From Nocardioides agariphilus (lineage in GTDB: Bacteria; Actinomycetota; Actinomycetes; Propionibacteriales; Nocardioidaceae): a stretch of DNA of 64,000 bases. Numbering within the stretch: position 1 is the first letter of the stretch; the number at the start of each line of letters is the position of its first letter. Shown here piece after piece: positions 8,485 to 16,841 of the stretch. Location: contig NZ_JADKPO010000002.1 in NCBI RefSeq assembly GCF_015352445.1, positions 1-64,000 on the forward strand, written 5' to 3'. Below the pieces are notes generated by a model that saw only the letters and a list, made by a program, of their open reading frames with translations, did not search any database and was not told the origin of the DNA. Made by a program: the position numbers and the translations under genes.

Positions 8485-9489
8485 TCACTTATCGGCGAAG
8501 AGGCGTTCCTCGACCAGTTGCTCGGCCACGATCTTGCCGTCGGTCTCGAAGCGGCCCTGGTGGAACCGCTTGCGGAACTCCAGCTCCATCGCGTCGTGAC
8601 CCTGGCGGTTCTTCTCCACCGTGATGACAGTCCACTCGCGCCAGCGCTCCAGGCCGTTGATGTCGAAGAGCAGGTGGTTGCGGGCGACCACGTCGGACTT
8701 GGTGTTCATGATGAGCACCACGTCGGGCTCGTAGGCCAAGGCCGTGCCACCGCGCAGGTGACGCGCGCGCATCCGCTGTCCGGGCTCGAGGCCCTGCTTG
8801 TCGGCGGCCGCGACCGCCAGGACCGGTGCCTCGAAGTCGATCGCGAGGTCCTTGAGCTGCTCGGTGATCTTGGTGATGCTCTCCTCGTCGGAGAGCCGCG
8901 GGTCGTCGAACTTCACCTTCTGCAGGTAGTCGACGATGATCAGCGGCGGCTGGCCGGTCTCCCCGACGACCTCCTTGACCGCACTCGCGATCGTCGGGAT
9001 GTCGGTCGCGGTCGTGGTGGAGCGGTGGACGACGAGTCGCTCGGCGTATCCCTGGATGCGCATGATCGCCTCGATGCCCGCGGTGCCGGCCAGGCGCTCC
9101 GGCAGTCCTCCGGCGCCCGTGGCGCCCTCGAAGGCCGCGCGTACCTGCGTCAGGCCCGGTGCTCTGATCCCCCCGATCAGCCCGGACTCGAGCGCGATCA
9201 GTCGCTGCAGCAGCGACTCGGCGTCGAGCTCGAAGGAGAAGAAGATGGCGGCCCGGCCAGAGGCGACCGCATTGCGGGCCATCTGGAGAGCCATGGTCGT
9301 CTTGCCTTGACCCTGAGGTCCGGCAAGCAGGTTGAGCGCCCCGGCCCGAAGGCCACCCCCGAGGACGTCGTCGACGAGTGGGAACCCCGTTGGCCAGATC
9401 CGCACCGAGGATTCCGGGGACCGCAACCGAGCGTCAGCACGATCCAAGATCGTGGCAAGCGAGGTCAACTTCGGGTCCACGGAACTCAT
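8485..9489 (-). CDS. DnaB-like RecA-fold ATPase, paralogue 2
   Basis: A 334-residue paralogue of the preceding gene, similar over its whole length: RIWPTGFPLVDDVLGGG, Walker A GPQGQGKTT, LIIVDYLQKVK, ALAYEPDVVLIMNTKSD, EKNRQGHD. As in paralogue 1, only the DnaB motor domain is present. ATG at 9489 matches the paralogue start; the open frame continues further upstream but that part looks non-coding. It is divergent from rplJ across a 323-bp spacer. The two share more with each other than with replicative DnaB, so they look like an old duplication within a separate family. Confidence 0.75.
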   Translation of the reverse strand: MSSVDPKLTSLATILDRADARLRSPESSVRIWPTGFPLVDDVLGGGLRAGALNLLAGPQGQGKTTMALQMARNAVASGRAAIFFSFELDAESLLQRLIALESGLIGGIRAPGLTQVRAAFEGATGAGGLPERLAGTAGIEAIMRIQGYAERLVVHRSTTTATDIPTIASAVKEVVGETGQPPLIIVDYLQKVKFDDPRLSDEESITKITEQLKDLAIDFEAPVLAVAAADKQGLEPGQRMRARHLRGGTALAYEPDVVLIMNTKSDVVARNHLLFDINGLERWREWTVITVEKNRQGHDAMELEFRKRFHQGRFETDGKIVAEQLVEERLFADK

Positions 9490-9605
9490 TGCAACAGAAC
9501 AGGGCCGTGCCCGGGAACCGAAACGTAAAATCTGACTAGTCCGGTCGGGCCATCTCGCGATGGCCGATCGGACGATGTACCGCAATTTGCTGAGGTCGTA
9601 CGCCG

Positions 9606-9800
9606 CGGCCTATGGTGGCCGCTGAAACCAGAGACCGCTGGTCGTCGGTTTCCTCATCATGAGGAAGTCGACCGAAGGCTCCGACTCGTCGGGCGACCCG
9701 CGCAGGTGACGCAGAGCTGGATCGCATGACCACGCCCTGGGCCTCCTGCGCCCGGGGCGTTCGTCGTCTCCGGCCCGGGACAGGCCCGGTCTCCCCATCC
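9606..9800 (+). promoter_or_regulatory. Probable L10 (rplJ) mRNA leader
   Basis: The 323-bp spacer before rplJ contains AGACCGCTGGTCGTCGG at about 9629 and, further on, a GC-rich stem near 9735-9775, resembling ribosomal protein L10 leaders where the L10(L12) complex binds to repress its own synthesis. No gene is seen in the spacer. The assignment rests on position and short motifs; a covariance search would decide. Confidence 0.45.
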
Positions 9801-9812
9801 GGAAGGAGACCC

Positions 9813-10478
9813 ATGGCGCGGGCAGAGAAGGCTGCGGCCGTCGCGGAGATCGTTGACTCGTTCAACGACTCGGCCGGTGCAGTGCTGACCGAGTACCGCG
9901 GGCTCACCGTCAAGCAGCTGCAGGAACTGCGGCGCTCGCTGCGTGGGAACGCCAACTACGCCGTGGTCAAGAACACGCTGGCCAAGCTGGCCGCCAACGA
10001 GGCGGGCATCAACGGCTTCGACGACCTGCTGACCGGTCCGACCGCGATCGCCTTCATCAACGGCGACGTCGTCGAGGCGGCCAAGGGTCTGCGTGACTTT
10101 GCCAAGGCACACCCCACCCTTGTCATCAAGGGTGGCGTCCTGGACGGCAAGCCCCTCGACGCTGCGGAGGTCGCGAAGCTCGCCGACCTCGAGTCGCGCG
10201 AGGTGCTGTTGGGCAAGCTGGCCGGCGCGATGCTCGCGTCGCTCAGCCAGGCCGTCTACCTCCTCAACGCTCCCATCGCCCAGGTCGCCCGGCTCGCGGG
10301 CGCGCTCGAGGCCAAGGCGCAAGAGGACCCCTCGATCCTCGCGGGTGGTGCCGGCACACCGGTCCCGGCCACCGACGAGGTCGTCGCTGACGCGGAGGAG
10401 GCGACCGTCGAGAGCTCGACGGACGACGAGCCCGCAGCGGAGGCTGCCGAGTCCGAGGACCAGCCGACCGAGGCCTGA
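9813..10478 (+). CDS. rplJ: 50S ribosomal protein L10
   Basis: L10 anchors the L7/L12 dimers to the ribosomal stalk. The 221-residue protein begins [13 protein letters not shown] and shows [18 protein letters not shown] and KNTLAKLA in the rRNA-binding domain. The usual length is about 175; here an Asp/Glu/Ala-rich tail of about 35 residues (from [11 protein letters not shown]) follows the L12-binding helix, as in several actinobacteria. GGAAGGAG precedes the ATG. The longer open frame upstream reads the leader region and is not coding. Confidence 0.96.
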   Translation: MARAEKAAAVAEIVDSFNDSAGAVLTEYRGLTVKQLQELRRSLRGNANYAVVKNTLAKLAANEAGINGFDDLLTGPTAIAFINGDVVEAAKGLRDFAKAHPTLVIKGGVLDGKPLDAAEVAKLADLESREVLLGKLAGAMLASLSQAVYLLNAPIAQVARLAGALEAKAQEDPSILAGGAGTPVPATDEVVADAEEATVESSTDDEPAAEAAESEDQPTEA

Positions 10479-10517
10479 CACCAGGCCGGTCACACCACCC
10501 AGATATTGGCCCAGTTA

Positions 10518-10537
10518 TTGGCCCGTTCATGGGCCAA
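10518..10537 (+). promoter_or_regulatory. Inverted repeat in the rplJ-rplL spacer
   Basis: TTGGCCC and GGGCCAA are exact arms around a GTTCAT loop, 28 bp before the rplL start. The same TTGGCCC word also occurs just upstream at 10506, so two alternative partners exist for the downstream arm. It could tune rplL translation or processing, since L7/L12 is made in excess over L10. Function is inferred. Confidence 0.4.
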
Positions 10538-10564
10538 CACCACCGATTGGAAGGAAACGCCACC

Positions 10565-10960
10565 ATGGCGAAGCTCAGCACCGACGAGCTCCTCGACGCG
10601 TTCAAGGAGATGACCCTCATCGAGCTCAGCGAGTTCGTGAAGCAGTTCGAGGACACCTTCGGCGTCACCGCGGCCGCTCCGGTCGCCGTGGCCGCTGCCG
10701 CTCCCGCGGCCGGCGGCCCCGGCAACGTGGGCGAGGAGGCCGCCGAGCAGGACTCGTTCGACGTGATCCTCGAGGCAGCCGGCGACAAGAAGATCAACGT
10801 CATCAAGGAGGTGCGCGCCCTGACCTCCCTCGGCCTGAAGGAGGCCAAGGACCTGGTCGAGGCCGCTCCCAAGCCCGTCTTGGAGGGCGTGGCCAAGGAC
10901 GCCGCCGAGAAGGCCAAGGAGGCCCTCGAGGGCGCCGGCGCCACCGTCACCCTCAAGTGA
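10565..10960 (+). CDS. rplL: 50S ribosomal protein L7/L12
   Basis: Acidic stalk protein that recruits translation factors. The 131-residue protein has an N-terminal dimerisation helix ([26 protein letters not shown]), an Ala-rich hinge (residues ~38-56) and the globular C-terminal domain ending VTLK, with [32 protein letters not shown] precedes the ATG. A strong terminator follows, so rpoB is not simply the next gene of this operon. Confidence 0.97.
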   Translation: MAKLSTDELLDAFKEMTLIELSEFVKQFEDTFGVTAAAPVAVAAAAPAAGGPGNVGEEAAEQDSFDVILEAAGDKKINVIKEVRALTSLGLKEAKDLVEAAPKPVLEGVAKDAAEKAKEALEGAGATVTLK

Positions 10961-10993
10961 CGCAGACTGATCGTCTGAGCTCCTAGCGCGATC

Positions 10994-11029
10994 CGAAGGG
11001 CGGGTACCCACCTGGGTACCCGCCCTTCG
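10994..11029 (+). terminator. Strong hairpin terminator after rplL
   Basis: A perfect 17-bp stem (CGAAGGGCGGGTACCCA and its complement) with a two-base CC linker, 34 bp past the rplL stop. There is no long T tract, as is usual in high-GC actinobacteria. Confidence 0.82.
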
Positions 11030-11071
11030 TGCCTCCGCCGGTCGAGGAAGGCGCGGTCATCTGACCTCTCA

Positions 11072-11114
11072 CCAGGTTTCGAGACGCTTGCTGGCGCAAC
11101 CTCCTCAACCAGCG
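11072..11114. repeat. REP-like repeat copy before the amidotransferase gene
   Basis: GGTTTCGAGACGCTTGCTGG...CCTCCTCAACCAGCG, a diverged copy of the family seen at 1-156; its core differs but both ends are intact. It lies 10 bp upstream of the GTG at 11125, where a promoter or leader is expected. Confidence 0.8.
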
Positions 11115-11124
11115 ATGATGAGCC

Positions 11125-11814
11125 GTGCGGATCGCGCTGCTCGGTGACCACAGCTCCCACCCCAGCCATCGCGAGCTGGACGCGCTGGTCCCACGGCTCG
11201 CCACCGAGCTCGACGTCGAGGCTCGCTGGGTGCCCACCGACAGCGGCGAGGACGTCACGACCTACGACGCCGTGTGGCTGGTCCCCGGGTCTCCCTACGC
11301 CGACGACGACGCCGTCTTGGCCTCGCTGACGGCGGTGCGTGAGAGCGGGACGCCGTTCCTCGGCACCTGCGGTGGCCTGCAGTACGCCGTGGTCGAGTAC
11401 TCCCGCAACGTCCTCGGCCGCCGCGCCACGCACGCGGAGACCGATGGCCTCGACGACGACAACGTGGTCGAACCGCTGGCCTGCTCGCTGCAGGGCGAGC
11501 AGCGCCTGGTCACGCCGGTCCCCGGGACCCGGTTCGCGACCTGGGTGAGCCAGCCCTTCGTCGGCACCCACTACTGCTCCTATGCGCCCACGCCGGCGGC
11601 CGTCGCCGACCTGGTGTCGGCCGGTGTGGTCGTCGGCGCCACCGCACCCGATGCCGGTGCCGAGGTGCTGGAGTTCCCCGAGATGGGCGCCGGCCACCCG
11701 TTCTACGTGGCCAGCCTCTTCCAGCCCCATGTGGGGGCATCCCGGGGCGAGCCGATCCACCCGCTCATCCGCGCGTTCGTGGCGTCCGTCACGAAGTCGG
11801 CGACCTCCCCGTAA
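11125..11814 (+). CDS. CTP-synthase-like class I glutamine amidotransferase domain protein
   Basis: A 229-residue protein resembling the C-terminal glutaminase domain of CTP synthase without the synthetase domain. The nucleophile elbow is GTCGGLQYAVVEY (Cys near residue 79), and late in the protein EFPEMGAGHPFYVASLFQPH resembles the CTP synthase HPFFVATQFHPE region, giving the expected His, although the following Glu of the triad is not obvious. The GTG start has no clear Shine-Dalgarno sequence. Its acceptor partner and product are unknown. It precedes the mce operon by 111 bp. Confidence 0.7.
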   Translation: MRIALLGDHSSHPSHRELDALVPRLATELDVEARWVPTDSGEDVTTYDAVWLVPGSPYADDDAVLASLTAVRESGTPFLGTCGGLQYAVVEYSRNVLGRRATHAETDGLDDDNVVEPLACSLQGEQRLVTPVPGTRFATWVSQPFVGTHYCSYAPTPAAVADLVSAGVVVGATAPDAGAEVLEFPEMGAGHPFYVASLFQPHVGASRGEPIHPLIRAFVASVTKSATSP

Positions 11815-11925
11815 CCTTCGCGACCCGCGCCCGTTGACCCCTCTGGAAGCGGCGAACGGGAGGCGCCCTTCCTCGACAGGTCACTGACCGCGGGCACGGT
11901 CGATGCGAAGGGAGGCGCCGCGCTG

Positions 11926-12879
11926 ATGGGTGTCGAGATACAGATCGAGGGGCTCACCAAGTCCTTCGGCAAGCAGCTCATCTGGGGTGACGTGACGCTG
12001 ACCGTCCCCGCGGGTGAGATCTGCGTGATGCTCGGCCCCTCGGGCACCGGCAAGTCGGTCCTTCTCAAGACGCTGATCGGGCTGCTCAAGCCCGACCGCG
12101 GCTCGGTCGTCATCGAGGGCACCGACATCGCGACCTGCTCGGAGCGCGAGCTCTACGAGATCCGCAAGCTCTTCGGCGTGCTCTTCCAAGACGGCGCGAT
12201 GTTCGGCTCGATGAACCTCTACGACAACGTCGCGTTCCCGCTGCGCGAGCACACCAAGAAGTCCGAGTCCGAGGTCCGCGACATCGTGATGGAGAAGATG
12301 GAGCTCGTCGGCCTGGTCGGTGCGGAGGACAAGCTGCCCGGTGAGATCTCCGGTGGCATGCGCAAGCGCGCCGGCCTGGCACGGGCCCTGGTGCTCGACC
12401 CGGAGATCGTGCTTTTCGACGAGCCCGACTCGGGCCTCGACCCGGTGCGTACGGCGTTCCTCAACCAGCTGATCGTCGACCTCAACGCCCAGATCGACGC
12501 GACGTTCCTGATCGTCACCCACGACATCAACACCGCGCGCACCGTGCCCGACAACATCGGCCTGCTCTACCACCGGCACCTGGCGATGTTCGGCCCGCGC
12601 GAGATGCTGCTCAGCTCGGAGGAGCCGGTCGTGCGCCAGTTCCTCAACGCCCAGCGCGTCGGCCCGATCGGCATGTCGGAGGAGAAGGACGCCGACGAGC
12701 TGGCGGCCGAGAAGGACCAGGAGCTGCCGCCCCTGCCGCCCATCCCGCTGCAGCTCGAGCCGACCAACGGTCAGCCACGCCGCAGCCAGCGACCGCCCGG
12801 TGACTGGTGCCGCGCGAACGGCGTGACCCCACCGCCCGGCTCCTTCGAGCCGGCCATGAGCATGACCCCGGGGGCTTGA
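11926..12879 (+). CDS. mkl: Mce/MlaF-type ABC transporter ATPase (Mkl)
   Basis: Cytosolic ATPase that powers Mce lipid import through the YrbE permeases. The 317-residue protein has Walker A GPSGTGKS, the signature ISGGMRKRAGLARAL (the methionine-containing form typical of MlaF/Mkl), Walker B EIVLFDEPDSGLDPV and the H-loop THD. The C-terminal ~80 residues are a Pro-rich, probably disordered tail beyond the usual domain. GAAGGGAGG precedes the ATG. The first YrbE gene starts 3 bp after the stop. In M. tuberculosis mkl stands apart from the mce operons; here it leads one. Confidence 0.9.
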   Translation: MGVEIQIEGLTKSFGKQLIWGDVTLTVPAGEICVMLGPSGTGKSVLLKTLIGLLKPDRGSVVIEGTDIATCSERELYEIRKLFGVLFQDGAMFGSMNLYDNVAFPLREHTKKSESEVRDIVMEKMELVGLVGAEDKLPGEISGGMRKRAGLARALVLDPEIVLFDEPDSGLDPVRTAFLNQLIVDLNAQIDATFLIVTHDINTARTVPDNIGLLYHRHLAMFGPREMLLSSEEPVVRQFLNAQRVGPIGMSEEKDADELAAEKDQELPPLPPIPLQLEPTNGQPRRSQRPPGDWCRANGVTPPPGSFEPAMSMTPGA

Positions 12880-12882
12880 GCC

Positions 12883-13668
12883 ATGTCCTCGCTCACCTCG
12901 TCGCGCGCCCTGGCGCCCATCGGCACCGCCGGCAAGCTGTTCGCCTTCGGTCTCGACGTGGGCCGTGGGCTGTTCCGGCGGCCGTTCCAGACCCGTGAGT
13001 TCCTCCAGCAGGCCTGGTTCATCGCATCGGTCACGATCATCCCGACCGCGCTGGTCGCGATCCCGTTCGGCGCCGTGATCGCGCTCCAGGTCGGCGGGCT
13101 GATCAAGCAGTTCGGCGCGCAGTCGTTCGTCGGCTCCGCCTCCGTGCTGGCCGTCGTCCGCGAGGCGGGCCCGATCGCCACGTCGCTGCTGATCGCGGGG
13201 GCAGGAGGCTCGGCCATCGCCGCGGACCTCGGCGCCCGCAAGATCCGCGAGGAGCTCGACGCGATGATGGTGCTGGGCATCGACCCGATCCAGCGCCTGG
13301 TCGTCCCACGCGTGCTGGCGTGCATGCTCGTCGCGGTCTTCCTCAACGGCCTGGTCAGCGTCGTCGGCGTGACCGGCGGCTACATCTTCAACGTCGTGCT
13401 CCAAGACGGCACGCCAGGTGCCTACCTGGCCAGCTTCACCGCGCTCGCCCAGCTGCCCGATCTGTGGCAGGGCATGGCCAAGGCTCTGGTCTTCGGGCTC
13501 GTCGCCGCCATCGTGGCGTCGTACAAGGGCATGAACGCCGCCGGCGGGCCGAAGGGTGTCGGGGACGCGGTCAACGAGTCGGTCGTCGTCAGCTTCATGC
13601 TCCTGTTCGTCATCAACTTCGTGATGAGCGCGATCTACTTCCAGCTCGTCCCGCCGAAGACCGGTTGA
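12883..13668 (+). CDS. Mce permease YrbEA (MlaE family)
   Basis: Integral membrane subunit (261 residues) of the Mce transporter. It has the amphipathic N-terminal helix, about five membrane spans and the MlaE signatures REAGPIATSLLIAGAGGSAIAADLGARKIREELDAM, here split as REAGPIATSLLIAG followed by ADLGARKIREELDAM, which contact the ATPase. Length and order (A before B) are standard. It overlaps or abuts both neighbours, so it is translated as part of a single long mRNA. Confidence 0.9.
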   Translation: MSSLTSSRALAPIGTAGKLFAFGLDVGRGLFRRPFQTREFLQQAWFIASVTIIPTALVAIPFGAVIALQVGGLIKQFGAQSFVGSASVLAVVREAGPIATSLLIAGAGGSAIAADLGARKIREELDAMMVLGIDPIQRLVVPRVLACMLVAVFLNGLVSVVGVTGGYIFNVVLQDGTPGAYLASFTALAQLPDLWQGMAKALVFGLVAAIVASYKGMNAAGGPKGVGDAVNESVVVSFMLLFVINFVMSAIYFQLVPPKTG

Positions 13669-13672
13669 CGAC

Positions 13673-14512
13673 ATGCCCAAGACCATGACCGGCCTGAAGG
13701 CCATCTACGACAAGCCCGCGCAGTCGCTCGACGACCTGGGCCACCAGCTGGCCTTCTACCTCAAGGCGCTGGCCTGGACCCCTCGCACGGTCTCCCGCTA
13801 CAAGAAGGAGATCCTGCGGATCCTCGCCGAGGTGACGCTCGGCTCGGGCTCCCTGGCCGTCATCGGCGGCACGGTCGGCGTGATCACCGCGATGTGCTTC
13901 TTCACCGGCACCGAGGTCGGCCTGCAGGGGTACGCCGCACTCAACCAGCTCGGCACCTCTGCCTTCTCCGGCTTCGTGTCGGCCTACTTCAACACCCGCG
14001 AGATCGCGCCCTTGGTCGCCGGCATCGCGTTGGCAGCCACCGTCGGCTGTGGCTTCACCGCACAGCTGGGCGCCATGCGGATCTCCGAGGAGGTCGACGC
14101 TCTCGAGGTGATGGCGATCCCGTCGTTGCCGTTCCTGGTCACCACGCGGATCATCGGTGGGCTGATCGCGATCATCCCGCTCTACGTCGTGGGCCTGCTG
14201 TCGTCGTACTACGCCACGCGGCTGACCGTGACGCAGTTCTTCGGGCAGAGCGAGGGCACCTTCGACCACTACTTCAACCAGTTCCTCCCGCCCGGCGACG
14301 TGCTCTGGTCGTTCGGCAAGGTGCTGGTCTTCGCGGTCACCGTGATCCTGATCCACTGCTACCACGGCTACAACGCCTCCGGCGGGCCTGCGGGCGTGGG
14401 CGTGGCCGTCGGGCGCGCCGTCCGCACCAGCATCGTGGCGATCAACGTGCTCGACCTGTTCTTGTCGATGGCCATCTGGGGGGCCACGACGACGGTGAGG
14501 CTGGCCGGCTGA
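13673..14512 (+). CDS. Mce permease YrbEB (MlaE family)
   Basis: Second permease subunit (279 residues), forming a heterodimer with YrbEA. It has the MlaE core EIAPLVAGIALAATVGCGFTAQLGAMRISEEVDALEVM (seen as EIAPLVAGIALAATVGCG and LGAMRISEEVDALEVM) and C-terminal spans. The stop overlaps the ATG of the first mce gene by one base (TGATG). Mce systems use two unlike YrbE subunits where Gram-negative Mla uses one. Confidence 0.9.
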   Translation: MPKTMTGLKAIYDKPAQSLDDLGHQLAFYLKALAWTPRTVSRYKKEILRILAEVTLGSGSLAVIGGTVGVITAMCFFTGTEVGLQGYAALNQLGTSAFSGFVSAYFNTREIAPLVAGIALAATVGCGFTAQLGAMRISEEVDALEVMAIPSLPFLVTTRIIGGLIAIIPLYVVGLLSSYYATRLTVTQFFGQSEGTFDHYFNQFLPPGDVLWSFGKVLVFAVTVILIHCYHGYNASGGPAGVGVAVGRAVRTSIVAINVLDLFLSMAIWGATTTVRLAG

Positions 14513-15813
14513 TGACCGCTGGATCGACACGGCTGGGCAAACGGCTGGGCAACAAGGCCCTCGGGGTCGTCTTCGTCTGCCTGCTGCTGCTCGGGGTCTG
14601 GCTGACCTACGGCGTGTTCAGCAAGAAGTTCGTGGACTACGACCGGGTCACCTTGCGCACCTCGACGCTCGGCCTGCAGCTGCCCGAGCGCGCCGACGTC
14701 AAGATCCGCGGGGTGATCGTGGGGGAGGTGCTCGGGTTCACCAGCGAGGCAGGCAGTGACGGGGGCGCCGTCGTCACCCTCGGTCTCTACCCCGACCAGG
14801 TCAGGACCATTCCCGCCAACGTCACCGGTGCGATCGTGCCCAAGACGCTGTTCGGCGAGAAGTACGTCGCACTCGAGGTGCCCGAGGAGCCGTCCTCGCA
14901 GCACATCGCGGCCGGCGCCACCATCGAGCGCACGCAGGTCGCCATCGAGGTGGAGAAGGTGCTCAACGACCTGTACCCCTTGCTGCGCACGGTCCAGCCC
15001 GCCGAGATCAACATGACGCTCAACGCGATCGCCACTGCTCTCGAGGGTCGTGGCGACAAGATCGGGGAGAACCTCGAGACCGTCGACTCCTACCTCAAGC
15101 GGCTCAACCCGCAGATCCCGGCGATCGTGCAGGACCTGCGGCTGACCGCGAAGGTCTCCACGATCTACGCCGACGTGATGCCGCAGATCGCCCAGATCCT
15201 GCGCGACACCGTCAAGACGACCGGGACCCTCGAGGACCGCGAGGCGGAGCTGAGGACCTTCTTCGCCGACCTCACGCTGTTCGCCGACGACTCGCGGGAC
15301 TTCCTCGACGAGAACGGCGACAACCTGATCCGCCTCGGCCGGCTGGGGGCGGCGCAGCTGCGCGTGCTGGCGAAGTACGCCCCGGAGTACCCCTGCCTGA
15401 CCGGCGGTATCGTCAACGCCGGCAAGCTGCAGGCCGAGGCCTTCCGCGGCTTCACCTTGCACATCGTCTTGGAGACGCTGCCCAACCAGCCGCGCGGCTA
15501 CAACGCCTCGGACGTGCCGCGGCTCGGTGAGAAGCGCGGTCCGTCCTGCCTGCACCTGCCCGAGCCGCCGTGGAACCAGCAGAACCCGATGCGCCACCAG
15601 CCGAACTTCAACGACGGCGTCGACAGCCCGACGGGCAAGGGCACCAGCCGCGTCGCTCCCGCCTGGGGCCAGTACGCCGGCACGTCCGAGGAGTCGGGCC
15701 TGCTCAAGTCGCTCCTGGGTCCGGGGCTGGGCCTGAGGACCGACGATGTTCCCGACCTGGGCGTCCTGCTCGTCGCGCCGATGGCACGGGGGGCGGAGGT
15801 GACCTTGCGATGA
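14512..15813 (+). CDS. mceA: MCE family protein, first of six (MceA position)
   Basis: Mce proteins are anchored by one N-terminal helix and form an extracytoplasmic hexameric tube for lipid passage. This 433-residue protein has a helix at about 17-36, an MCE domain (TSTLGLQLPERADVKIRGVIVGEV, seen in two halves, then GEKYVALE), a long helical region and a Pro-rich tail. The ATG at 14512 overlaps the YrbEB stop; the longer open frame upstream is the wrong frame of yrbEB. The stop overlaps the next start (ATGA). Confidence 0.88.
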   Translation: MTAGSTRLGKRLGNKALGVVFVCLLLLGVWLTYGVFSKKFVDYDRVTLRTSTLGLQLPERADVKIRGVIVGEVLGFTSEAGSDGGAVVTLGLYPDQVRTIPANVTGAIVPKTLFGEKYVALEVPEEPSSQHIAAGATIERTQVAIEVEKVLNDLYPLLRTVQPAEINMTLNAIATALEGRGDKIGENLETVDSYLKRLNPQIPAIVQDLRLTAKVSTIYADVMPQIAQILRDTVKTTGTLEDREAELRTFFADLTLFADDSRDFLDENGDNLIRLGRLGAAQLRVLAKYAPEYPCLTGGIVNAGKLQAEAFRGFTLHIVLETLPNQPRGYNASDVPRLGEKRGPSCLHLPEPPWNQQNPMRHQPNFNDGVDSPTGKGTSRVAPAWGQYAGTSEESGLLKSLLGPGLGLRTDDVPDLGVLLVAPMARGAEVTLR

Positions 15814-16841
15814 AGGCTCTCGACAAGCGCACCACCGTCGACCTGGTCAAGCTGGTCGTCTTCATCGTGGTCACCACGCTGGCCACCAGCGTCCTGGCCG
15901 TCACGATCGGCAACCTCGACTTCGGCACCAGCCGTCGGTACCAGGCGGAGTTCACCGACGCGACCGGCGTGAACAAGGGCGACGACATCCGGATCGCCGG
16001 CGTGAAGGTCGGCACCGTCAAGAAGGTCGAGATCGTCGAGCGCACCAGGGCGCTGGTGACCTTCTCGGTGCAGGAGTCCATCACCTTGTCGAAGGCGACG
16101 CGGGCCGACATCCGGTTCCGCAACCTCGTCGGCCAGCGCTACATCTCGCTGAGCAACGAGATCGGGGACACTGCCAAGCTGCCCGAGGGCGCCACCATCC
16201 CGGTCAGCCAGACCTCGCCGGCCCTCGACCTCACGGTGCTCTTCAACGGGTTCAAGCCGTTGTTCGAGGCGCTCACCCCCAGCGACATCAACACGCTGTC
16301 CTACGAGATCGTCCAGGTCTTCCAGGGCGAGGGCGGCACGCTCGAGGGTCTGCTCGCCCACACCGCCAGCGTGACCTCGACCCTGGCCGACCGCGACCAG
16401 GTCATCGGACAGCTGATCGACAACCTCAACGAGGTGCTCGACCACATCGGCAGTCGCGACAAGCAGCTCAACGAGCTGATCACGACCTTCCGGCAGTTCG
16501 TGGGTGGGCTGAAGGGTGATCGGCAGGCGATCTTGTCCTCGCTCGACCAGGTCTCCGCGCTCTCGGTCGAGACGGCCGACCTCGTGCAGGGCATCCGTCA
16601 GCCCTTCGTCGAGGACATCACGCACCTGCGCGCGGTGGCCGAGAACATCGACCGCAACAAGGGCGAGCTCGACCGGGCGCTGCAGGTGCTGCCGATCAAG
16701 CTGGAGAAGGTCGGCCGCACCGCGATCTACGGCTCCTGGTTCAACTTCTACCTCTGCCAGTTCCAGGGCAAGGTCCGCGTCGGCGGTCAGACCATCCCGG
16801 TCTCCTACAACACCGGATCGGACAGGTGTTCCCTCGGATGA
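15810..16841 (+). CDS. mceB: MCE family protein, second (MceB position)
   Basis: A 343-residue MCE protein: N-terminal helix (about 10-30), MCE domain FTDATGVNKGDDIRIAGVKVG ... VGQRYISL, then the helical needle region and a C-terminal segment with two cysteines (LCQF, DRCS). It is shorter than MceA and ends without a long tail. It overlaps both neighbours by four bases, consistent with coupled translation and one-to-one subunit supply. Confidence 0.88.
   Translation: MKALDKRTTVDLVKLVVFIVVTTLATSVLAVTIGNLDFGTSRRYQAEFTDATGVNKGDDIRIAGVKVGTVKKVEIVERTRALVTFSVQESITLSKATRADIRFRNLVGQRYISLSNEIGDTAKLPEGATIPVSQTSPALDLTVLFNGFKPLFEALTPSDINTLSYEIVQVFQGEGGTLEGLLAHTASVTSTLADRDQVIGQLIDNLNEVLDHIGSRDKQLNELITTFRQFVGGLKGDRQAILSSLDQVSALSVETADLVQGIRQPFVEDITHLRAVAENIDRNKGELDRALQVLPIKLEKVGRTAIYGSWFNFYLCQFQGKVRVGGQTIPVSYNTGSDRCSLG

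Noticed and set aside
7318-9489. Replicative helicase dnaB
   Set aside because: Both genes lack the N-terminal DnaB domain and occur as a duplicated pair; not the housekeeping helicase.
11881-13704. 607-codon open frame antisense to mkl and yrbEA
   Set aside because: Covers two well-defined genes of the operon; His/Asp/Arg-rich shadow composition.
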